Source: Sutterella sp.
GTDB lineage: Bacteria; Pseudomonadota; Gammaproteobacteria; Burkholderiales; Burkholderiaceae_F
Length of the DNA stretch: 12,207 bases
Assembly: GCA_020025955.1 (NCBI GenBank)
Contig: JAHHRF010000052.1
Coordinates: 1 to 12,207, forward strand
Direction: 5' to 3'
Below, piece by piece: positions 1 through 6,800 of this stretch. Both the position numbers and the translations under genes were made by a program. How positions within the stretch are numbered: position 1 is the first letter of the stretch; each line of letters begins with the position of its first letter. The notes under the pieces were generated by a model. It had not been told where the DNA came from and searched no databases. It saw only the letters and a list, made by a program, of their open reading frames with translations.

Positions 1-55
1 ACCCACGACCCTCTGGTTCGTAGCCAGATACTCTATCCAACTGAGCTACAGCCGC
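1..55 (-). tRNA. tRNA-Arg (anticodon ACG), partial
   Basis: Read on the minus strand from base 55, the sequence gives a 7-nt acceptor strand (GCGGCTG), T8-A9, a D-arm (GCTC AGTTGGATA GAGT), an anticodon stem TCTGG/CCAGA closing the loop CTACGAA, a variable loop, and the start of the T-arm (GTGGGT). The anticodon is ACG, so it decodes arginine CGN codons after conversion of A34 to inosine. The T-loop and 3' acceptor strand lie beyond the left edge, so only about the first 55 bases are visible. Confidence 0.93.
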
Positions 56-75
56 ACAAGAAGTGTAGGAGAAGA

Positions 76-104
76 ATGTTACAGGGTTGAAATAAAAAAT
101 GCAA
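76..104 (-). promoter_or_regulatory. Candidate promoter of the tRNA-Arg gene
   Basis: On the minus strand there is a TTGCAT box (bases 104-99), a 17-nt spacer, and a TAACAT box (bases 81-76) preceded by TG, giving an extended -10. Transcription would start near base 69, about 14 bp before the mature tRNA. The spacing is ideal but each hexamer is only a partial match. The -35 box overlaps the left arm of the inverted repeat at 103-112. Confidence 0.4.
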
Positions 105-236
105 GCCTGATAAGTGAAATACCTTAAATAGGGGATAGGAATCTGAGGAGAAACCCGAGGACGATCGTCTCATTTCACCCAATGCGTCTCAGACCCCAAG
201 AAGGCTACCGCTTTAAATTCTTTGTGTATCAGGCTT
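103..236. ncRNA. Candidate rod-like structured RNA (unidentified; 6S-like shape)
   Basis: There is no convincing ORF here, but arms nest in order. AAGCCTGATA (103-112) pairs with TATCAGGCTT (227-236), and the helix can extend through G114-A118 with 221-225. TTAAA (124-128) pairs with TTTAA (212-216), GGGG (131-134) with CCCC (194-197), and TCTGAG (142-147) with CTCAGA (188-193). The apex holds a short palindrome GACGATCGTC (160-169). The result is a long, bulged rod with an asymmetric internal bubble (198-211), loosely like 6S RNA, though I do not recognise 6S consensus sequence. On the minus strand the outer stem is followed by GCATTTTTT, which resembles a terminator, so the transcribed strand is uncertain. 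A competing pairing GTGAAAT (114-120) with ATTTCAC (172-178) also exists. Confidence 0.3.
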
Positions 237-382
237 TTAGCGAAGTCAAAAGGGTTCGGCCCCAACAAGGCGGATACTGTTCCTTCGTTTTCCTTGAGGT
301 GTAAACTTTTCGTATCAAAAGAATGGACCAAGGCAGACGAAGCGCTTGTCGCGTTAGTTTGCTAAAAAAACGAGACCACACC

Positions 383-679
383 ATGAATAATGACCTCTAC
401 CTTTTAACTGTGACAGTCATTGGCGCTCTCTTTTGGGGCGCGGGCTTTTTCCTTCGTAAACGTTTCTTCTCCGGGCAATGCCCGCCGAAGGGGAAAGTTG
501 TGGGCTCGACCTTATTGGTCTTTGTCGTTGCTTTTGCCTTAGGGGTAGCCATGGCCTATAGCATGGGCGGCACCTTAGACGAAAAGAATGGGGCCATCGT
601 CGGTTTCTTGGGGGCCATGTGCTGGTTAGTGGGCTTTACCCCGAAGCGTGAAGCCCCCAAGGGACCGGTAGGGGATTGA
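383..679 (+). CDS. Small hydrophobic membrane protein of unknown function
   Basis: This encodes a 98-residue protein starting MNNDLYLL. Three hydrophobic stretches are visible: about residues 5-24, 38-60 (VVGSTLLVFVVAFALGVAMA) and 70-85 (GAIVGFLGAMCWLVGF). The loops between them are short and basic (RKRFF, then PPKGK), and the C-terminus is charged and Pro/Lys-rich. It is therefore predicted to be a small integral inner-membrane protein. I do not recognise the family. The frame is open from an upstream ATG at 323, but the extra 20 residues are Arg-rich and polar and unlike a membrane protein start, so ATG 383 is preferred. No strong ribosome-binding site is visible before either start. It lies between the tRNA-side region and the terminator at 789-821 and appears to be its own transcription unit, unrelated to the CRISPR locus. 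Confidence 0.6.
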   Translation: MNNDLYLLTVTVIGALFWGAGFFLRKRFFSGQCPPKGKVVGSTLLVFVVAFALGVAMAYSMGGTLDEKNGAIVGFLGAMCWLVGFTPKREAPKGPVGD

Positions 680-788
680 ACACCATCCTTGGGACAAGGC
701 TAGACCAAAGAAAAACAAGTATGGTCAAACAAAACCAATAAAGCTAAACAAAACTAAAAGAATGTGTTCGTCATGAACGCCAGAAAGC
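680..788. other. A/C-rich intergenic tract, no gene seen
   Basis: This stretch separates the small membrane protein from the terminator. It contains a short hairpin CCTTG-GGA-CAAGG (687-699) just after the stop codon, without a T-run, and then a notably G-poor, A/C-rich stretch at about 703-760. I see no ORF or RNA gene. Confidence 0.5.
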
Positions 789-821
789 AAAGCCCTCGCT
801 AGGAAACGAAGCGAGGGCTTT
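789..821. terminator. Bidirectional intrinsic terminator at the left border of the CRISPR locus
   Basis: A 9-bp perfect stem GCCCTCGCT (792-800) / AGCGAGGGC (810-818) closes a 9-nt loop. AAA precedes it and TTT follows, so it can form a terminator on either strand. On the minus strand it lies 27 bp past the last (oldest) repeat and would end the leftward array transcript. On the plus strand it could end transcription from the gene at 383-679. The stem is identical to that of the terminator after the effector gene. Confidence 0.8.
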
Positions 822-847
822 GTGTTGGGATCAACCCTATCGAGTCT

Positions 848-2507
848 CCTCAATAGCCTCATCAAGTCTGGCGAGCTGACAAACCGCCAACCTCTACAGC
901 CTCATCAAGTCCGAGTGACGTGGGCGCGTTGGCCCTCAACAGCCTCATCAAGTCTATGGGTGGTACTCGCTACGTTCCTTAACAGCCTCATCAAGTCTGG
1001 AGCAATCGCCCGCCAGGGTCCTCTACAGCCTCATCAAGTCCGAGGCGCGGGCGTGCTTTTGTCCTCTACAGCCTCATTAAGTCCGAGTCAGGTGTGGCTG
1101 TTCATCCTCTACAGCCTCATCAAGTCCGAGTTGGCTCTTCAGGTAGGACCTCTATAGCCTCATCAAGTCTGGCCGTGTTGGTCGCGTCCATCCTCTACAG
1201 CCTCATCAAGTCTGAAAAGGTAGGCGACTCCGTCCCTCTACAGCCTCATCAAGTCTGAAAGAGCGCGTGATTTTGTCCCTCTACAGCCTCATCAAGTCTG
1301 AAGCAGACGGCACCGCTTACCCTCTACAGCCTCATCAAGTCTGGCTTAGTTAAGGACTTGAGACCTCTACAGCCTCATCAAGTCTGGCATGGATCGTGAA
1401 GAGTATCCTCTACAGCCTCATCAAGTCTGGCGTAACCCCAGAACTCTTACCTCTACAGCCTCATCAAGTCTGGCGGGTTTCCCAACTAACAACCTCTACA
1501 GCCTCATCAAGTCTGGCATGAGCAATGGTTTCGTTCCTCTACAGCCTCATCAAGTCTGGACGATCAACGGGGGGCAAACCTCTACAGCCTCATCAAGTCT
1601 GGAAGGAACAAATGAGCAATGCCTCTACAGCCTCATCAAGTCTGGACCTCATAACTTAGAATTTCCTCTACAGCCTCATCAAGTCTGGACGCATTTGGGT
1701 CCACGTTCCTCTACAGCCTCATCAAGTCTGGAGTTTGTAGTACTTTACAACCTCTACAGCCTCATCAAGTCTGGATTGATTCCTTTAGGTAGTCCTCTAC
1801 AGCCTCATCAAGTCTGGAGTTGGGGAGATGTGCAATCCTCTACAGCCTCATCAAGTCTGGAGGGGGCTTGAATGGTGTTCCTCTACAGCCTCATCAAGTC
1901 TGGAGGCGACTTATAACGCCGTGCCTCTACAGCCTCATCAAGTCTGGAGTCTGTGATTTCATTGCGCCTCTACAGCCTCATCAAGTCTGGAAATAAGGTT
2001 CGGACGCTTCCTCTACAGCCTCATCAAGTCTGAACTAAAGGAATTAGAGGCTCCTCTACAGCCTCATCAAGTCTGAAAGGCACCGCACCGGGTGACCTCT
2101 ACAGCCTCATCAAGTCTGAACATCCTTGACGCTCTCAACCTCTACAGCCTCATCAAGTCTGAACTCGACTTTTTTATAGTCCCTCTACAGCCTCATCAAG
2201 TCTGAAACCGGACAGCTATCTTTACCTCTACAGCCTCATCAAGTCTGAATGAGGGTTTCTTGTTCAACCTCTACAGCCTCATCAAGTCTGAACGTTCTCT
2301 GCTGTCGTGACCTCTACAGCCTCATCAAGTCTGAACGATAGTCTCGGCGCAGTCCTCTACAGCCTCATCAAGTCTGAATCAGAGTCTCGAAGCGGTCCTC
2401 TACAGCCTCATCAAGTCTGAATATCCAAAAGAGCTGGGTCCTCTACAGCCTCATCAAGTCTGAAGAACGGAAGCTGGACGAACCTCTACAGCCTCATCAA
2501 GTCTGAA
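848..2507 (-). CRISPR. CRISPR array: 39 repeats of 25 bp, 38 spacers of 18 nt (type V-C-like)
   Basis: Repeats start every 43 bp from 848 to 2483. The single exception is a 44-bp step caused by a 19-nt spacer at 1905-1923. On the plus strand the repeat begins CCTCTACAGCC and ends CATCAAGTCTG plus two variable bases. Repeats 28-39 (right end) are uniform and end in GAA. The leftmost ones are degenerate (repeat 1 reads CCTCAATAGCC, repeat 3 CCTCAACAGCC ending TATG, repeat 4 CCTTAACAGCC, repeat 6 has CATTAAG). Hence the leader is on the right and transcription is most likely leftward. In that orientation the repeat has a short potential stem CAG...CTG followed by GTAGAGG next to the spacer, the layout expected for a type V guide with a 5' handle. 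Spacers of 17-18 nt are a known trait of subtypes V-C and V-D, whose Cas1 works as a mini-integrase without Cas2. No two spacers are identical. Confidence 0.97.
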
Positions 2508-2605
2508 AGTTTAAAGCCTAACATTCTGTTTTTCAAGGGGTTTTATCTATATCCAGTTTGAGTGGCTTTTTGATAAATTAAGTCGTATCTGCTGAGGTTT
2601 TTCAT
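2508..2605 (-). promoter_or_regulatory. CRISPR leader, also 5' region of cas1 (divergent)
   Basis: This is an AT-rich 98-bp stretch between the youngest repeat and cas1. It should contain the leftward array promoter and the site that Cas1 recognises for spacer insertion, plus the rightward cas1 promoter. Minus-strand candidates are TATAGA (near 2554) without a good -35, or TTGAAA followed 15-16 bp later by TTTAAA next to the first repeat. None is strong. The GAGG at 2594-2597 is a plausible ribosome-binding site for cas1. Leader identity is inferred from repeat regularity at this end; the promoter assignments are weak. Confidence 0.65.
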
Positions 2606-3670
2606 TTGAGCATGCGTATGGATGAGTCGAAAAGCGATGCTACCCCGTTGAGTTTTGATCAACATTCGGATTTCATCTGGACCTGGAAGAGTAATGCACG
2701 TGGTGCTAAGGCAAGTTTGTGGTTGCCTTACTTTTCCGGCGCTGAAAAGGTCCCACGATCAAAGAAGTGGAAAATTAGTTATAAGGGGGGTAATCTAGAG
2801 CTTGACCTGTCGCACGTCGACTTTGTCATGTTGTATGGCGTCTCGGGCGTTTTATCAGTGGAGTTTCTTGATGCGTTAGCACAGCATAAAATCCCATTGA
2901 TGGTTCACCGGCGCAATATGGTTCGCCCCTACTTGTTTTATCCTGAGCCAGGTACTGATGACGAGGATGTGCTCAGTCAACAGATCCGTATTCGTTCTCA
3001 CCAGCAAAAGCGCGTATACATCGCGAAAACGCTGATTCGAAAACGCTTACAGAATTTCTCTCCCGTCTTTGATGTTCCCGTTGTTTACTTGGATCGTCTT
3101 GCTAAGGCGAAAAGCCTCGAGGCGATCCGAAGTATTGAAGCGGTGCAAACAAAAAAGTTTTGGGAACGCTGGTTTAACGAACTTGGCGTAGAAGGGGCTC
3201 GTCGCAAAGAGGGGATGTTTAAAGCTGCGCTCGATTCACAATCGGTGTTTTTGTCCGGTGTGATTTTGCGATGGGTTCTGATGCATAAATTGTCGCCTTG
3301 CCACGGCTTCATGCATACGCCCACGTCCTACCCGTCATTGGTCTACGACTTGATGGAACCTTATCGTTATCTCTTGGAAAAAAGTGTAGCGATGGCCTAT
3401 CAGTCGTTTGGTTCAAGAGATTTCGAGGAAAAGGAGCTCATAGCGCGATCCAAAGTGGAGTTAAAAGACCTTTTGGATGAGGTTGTCTATGTTCCGCAGA
3501 CGCGGCAGTACGTACGTCGAAAGAATTTGCTCCACGGCATAGTGCTGGCGTTACGTGCGTATTTATTGGATGAAACGGTGAGGTTTGTGATTCCCACCGA
3601 AGGGGAGAAGAAGGGAGGACGCCCGCCGAAGGTAGGCTTTAGGTTGCCTGGCGAGGTTTGGCAGAAATGA
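2606..3670 (+). CDS. cas1: CRISPR-associated integrase Cas1 (type V-C-like)
   Basis: This encodes about 354 residues, a normal Cas1 length. Cas1 is the metal-dependent integrase that inserts new spacers at the leader-proximal repeat. An N-terminal beta-rich part contains the typical GVSGVLSVEFLDALAQHKIP stretch (residues ~78-97). The helical catalytic part carries the conserved acidic residue E178 (SIEAVQTKKFWERWF), the His motif PCHGFMHTP with H237, and YDLMEPYR (247-254) with D248 and E251. The three metal-binding positions therefore appear intact. No cas2, cas4 or fusion domain is present, consistent with V-C systems in which Cas1 alone integrates ~18-bp fragments. The TTG at 2606 is chosen because GAGG lies 8 nt upstream. 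ATG 2612 is the alternative, with a 14-nt gap. The gene is co-directional with the effector, 124-133 bp upstream of it, and divergent from the inferred array transcript. Confidence 0.93.
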   Translation: MSMRMDESKSDATPLSFDQHSDFIWTWKSNARGAKASLWLPYFSGAEKVPRSKKWKISYKGGNLELDLSHVDFVMLYGVSGVLSVEFLDALAQHKIPLMVHRRNMVRPYLFYPEPGTDDEDVLSQQIRIRSHQQKRVYIAKTLIRKRLQNFSPVFDVPVVYLDRLAKAKSLEAIRSIEAVQTKKFWERWFNELGVEGARRKEGMFKAALDSQSVFLSGVILRWVLMHKLSPCHGFMHTPTSYPSLVYDLMEPYRYLLEKSVAMAYQSFGSRDFEEKELIARSKVELKDLLDEVVYVPQTRQYVRRKNLLHGIVLALRAYLLDETVRFVIPTEGEKKGGRPPKVGFRLPGEVWQK

Positions 3671-3671
3671 A

Positions 3672-3768
3672 AATGGGAGGGCGACTTGATGAGCACCGGC
3701 CCTCCCAACGGCGCCCGCCGAACTGAGGAAAGGAGGTCTGCAAGCAGACGGTCCAAATGTTCAGCGGG
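3672..3768 (-). ncRNA. Candidate tracrRNA/scoutRNA with 11-nt anti-repeat
   Basis: The gap between cas1 and the effector gene contains GACTTGATGAG (3683-3693), identical to the minus-strand repeat. A minus-strand transcript would carry CTCATCAAGTC, perfectly complementary to the leftward crRNA repeat. The anti-repeat sits in the 16-nt loop of an 8-bp stem GGGAGGGC/GCCCTCCC (3675-3682 with 3699-3706). On the minus strand this stem is followed by ATTTTCATTT, so it resembles an intrinsic terminator and gives a natural 3' end. Upstream in the same transcript are a GC hairpin (3709-3720) and GTCTG-CTTG-CAGAC (3749-3736). A promoter candidate lies at 3772-3801. Cas12c and Cas12d are known to need a second RNA encoded near the cas genes. 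The strand follows from the inferred array direction; if the array were read rightward, the functional strand would flip. Confidence 0.6.
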
Positions 3769-3771
3769 GTT

Positions 3772-3801
3772 GTTATATATAGTCTAACAAAAAAGTGACC
3801 A
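3772..3801 (-). promoter_or_regulatory. Candidate promoter for the anti-repeat RNA
   Basis: On the minus strand TGGTCA (3801-3796) is followed after 18 nt by TATAAC (3777-3772), five of six bases of the -10 consensus. The predicted start is near 3765, upstream of all hairpins of the candidate tracrRNA/scoutRNA. The same AT-rich patch (TATATATAG) could also serve as a rightward -10 for the effector gene, so the two uses cannot be separated by eye. Confidence 0.35.
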
Positions 3802-3803
3802 CC

Positions 3804-6800
3804 ATGAGAAATACTTTAGCTTTGCGCGATTTACCCTCAGGGCAAACGTTACGTCGATTCCGTCAAAAGCTGGCGAGCTTGTCGTCGGGTTCATTGAAGT
3901 CGAGTGTGTTGACCAGTAAGTTCACATTGGAATTTACGGACCGTCAACGGGTTAATCGCTTCTTGAATTTTGACGAGAATGCCAAACTCTACGACGTCAT
4001 CGAGGGGTGTCAAAAAGGCTCGTTGACGTATTTCTTGTTTGCGGTGCATTTGGCCGGCTTCCGTCTTTTCCCGGATGCAACCAAGACGTTGCTCTTTGCT
4101 AATCGCGAGTGTTTTGACGAAGAGGCTTTCGCTAAGGCAATGACGGAGTTGGCGGGTGAGGCGATTCCGAGTTTCACGATTGCCAGCTTGCTAAAGGCGA
4201 TGAAGACTACGCCACGAAGCCCTAAAGGTGAGCCGCCCGTCCCCTTTACGGAAGAACGCATTCTTTTTGAATACCGAAAGAAGATTTGTCCGAAGCTTCC
4301 GAAGGGTGCCTCGGAAGACAATGTGAACGGTTTGATTCAGGCGATGGCCACCGAACTACTTAACGATGGCTTTACTGACTGGAACGATGTGGCTAAGCGT
4401 GAGCTTGAAGCCGCCACGGCGGTTGATCGCGCATTGGCCAAGTACGGTGAGTTTCCCTCGTTGGCGACGATGGTTAAAGCGACCCAGTCCGGGAGTCAGT
4501 TGCCTAAGAATTCGACGATCGTCTTTGACAAGAACTTGCCTTTCATTGCGATGAAGGACGTTGAAGGCGTCGAGCAGTATGCGGTTGTCGCCAAAGTTTT
4601 AGGGTATGCCGAGGGGTTAGATGTCGTGAATGATCATTTAACGACCTCGCAAGGCGATGCCCTCTCGTGGCTTTTCAATAAAGGGTTGCCTCTTTTTCAA
4701 ACGACGGATGTGTTGACGCTGTGTGAGTATTACAGCGTGCCCGAATCGCAGAAGCATCGAATTGAACAAATCGTTGAAGCTGCTCTCGCGGTGCCACATC
4801 AAACGCACTTCTACAAAGAGAAAAATGCGTTCGCCTATCACTTATTCCGCACTTCCTTTGCACAACGAACGGATAGTTGGGTGACGAACTATGTGAAGCG
4901 TTTGCAAGAACTTCGCGACATGGTGAAAAACGCTAAGGCTGACATTGACGTTCCAGCCCTGATGCATGACGGTAAAGACTTTTTGCTGTCCACCGACTGT
5001 CGTCGTGAAGAAATGGAAGACCTGGTGCAACGCTACACAGCTTTACGTGAAGCGAGTCAGCAAGCGCTTGATCATTTACTGGGGCAAAGTGCCTTAACGA
5101 TTCAAAAAGACTTGACGCAAGTTGAAACCTTCTCGATGGTGCTCAATCGCATGGCTGCCATTACGGAGCAACTGTCGAACGCCATTGATCAAACCCAAGA
5201 AGATCAGTTCTCGCCCTGGAAAGGTGCGCACTTTGAAAAAGAACTGAAGCAAGCGGGCTGGACCAACTTTAAGCGTTTGCCGAAACTCAATGGTATGTCT
5301 GGGGGCGTTCCTCCGGTTCAAGAAGAACTCGAGAAAAATGCCACGCTCTATGAAGTGGTCTTAGCAGCTCGTCAGGCGCATTTTGAAAAGCTTCAAGCCT
5401 GGGCAACCCAAGCCGGCGTGTCGTTGGATGTAATGACCACCTTTACAAAGCAACAAGAAGAACGTGCTCGTCAACGTCCCAGTTGCCATCAAACGGGGCG
5501 CGAGTTAGCGATTCGTTGGGTGCTCCAACGTGTGGCACGTGTTGTGCGCGATCGCCACGATGCTTGTGCCGAATCGCTCAAGACCTGGTTTGAAGCCAAG
5601 CAAATCTTTGCAAATACGAAGGACTTTAATAAGTACTTCCGCAACAGTCAGGGTTCCATTTATGTTTCGCCCTTTAGTTCGAACCGCCATCAAGGCTACG
5701 AACTGGGTAAGAGCGTGGTGGATCAAGCCGAGGCGCTTATTGAGGCCCTAGAAACGTTTGCTGAAACCTATTCCTTGACTTCATCGCAGTACTCGGATGA
5801 AGTAGAAACCCTTCAACGCTTAAAAGGATTGTTGTTGGGGCTTCGCATTTCGGCGATCGAAGGGTTGGTGCCTCATGACGTCGCTCAGTTAGAGCTGGAG
5901 CCCGAGGACTTGGGTGATGCGCTCCATGATGGACTTAAATTGCAGCTTGAAAAGGACGCTGTCGAGAGTTCCATCGTTGCTAAGGCCTTTAATGTCTATG
6001 CGTCCCTCTTGAGTGGTGCGCTCATTATGCTGCGCCGTGAACAGTTCTTCTTGCGTACGAAATTCTCGTGGAAAAAGAATTGTGAACTTCTCTATGTGCC
6101 GAAAGCGGTAGAGAAAGGTTGGTTCTTGCCCAAAGAACGCTACGCGCATTCGAAGACGTGGCAAACCATTTTTGACAACGAACTGTTAGTGGATCATCCC
6201 GAGGGCGGGGTGGACGTTGAAGCGACGTTTGTGAAGTTGGTTAAGGCATGGAAGTTGATCCCGGACGACGTGCGAAAGACCTTGTTGCGTCAGTTGCCGC
6301 ATGACTGGATGTTTGAGCTCCCCGTTGAAAAGGATAAGTTGTCGTTAGCCGAGGAGGAGGCGTGCTCTTTTGAATCGAACCTCGTGCTCAACGTTGTCAA
6401 GGGAGTAATGACGCCCAAACGCGTGGACTTGCGCACCTGTGCACGATTGGTGGGTCCATCGACCTTTAAGGAACGACTCAACGATACCTTTGTGGATAGT
6501 GCGGCCAAACTGGGTGACATGACACTTCTGGTCAATCAGAAATTCACGCAGGATCACTCGACAGTGACGCCAACGGACTTGCGCGTTGAGTTAGCGATCC
6601 CGATTACCAAGAATGTCAAGCAAATCAAGAGTGCGCCGACACCGTTTAAGCGTGTGATTGGGATTGACCAAGGTGAAGCGGGTTTGGCGTACGCTGTCTT
6701 TGATTTAGATGAGGCAGGGAACCCGATGGCCACGCCGTTGACGACGGGGACGATTCGCATTCCCTCGATCCGACGTTTGATCAAGGGAGTTCGTAGTTTC

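Noticed and set aside
822..1157. ORF of 111 codons at the left part of the array
   Set aside because: It is made of CRISPR repeats (recurring LIKS/PLQPHQV peptides) and is not a gene.
1389..1871. ORF of 160 codons within the array
   Set aside because: A 43-bp period cycles through three frames and gives apparent peptide repeats; the spacers are unrelated and the ORF is an artefact of the array.
3675..3706. Hairpin read only as a rightward terminator of cas1
   Set aside because: On the plus strand the stem is followed by AACGGCGCC with no T-run, so rightward termination is unlikely; the minus strand reading with ATTTTCATTT fits better.
3487..3756. Minus-strand ORF overlapping the end of cas1 and the intergenic gap
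   Set aside because: It mostly shadows cas1 and has no recognisable protein features; the gap is better explained by RNA hairpins and the anti-repeat.
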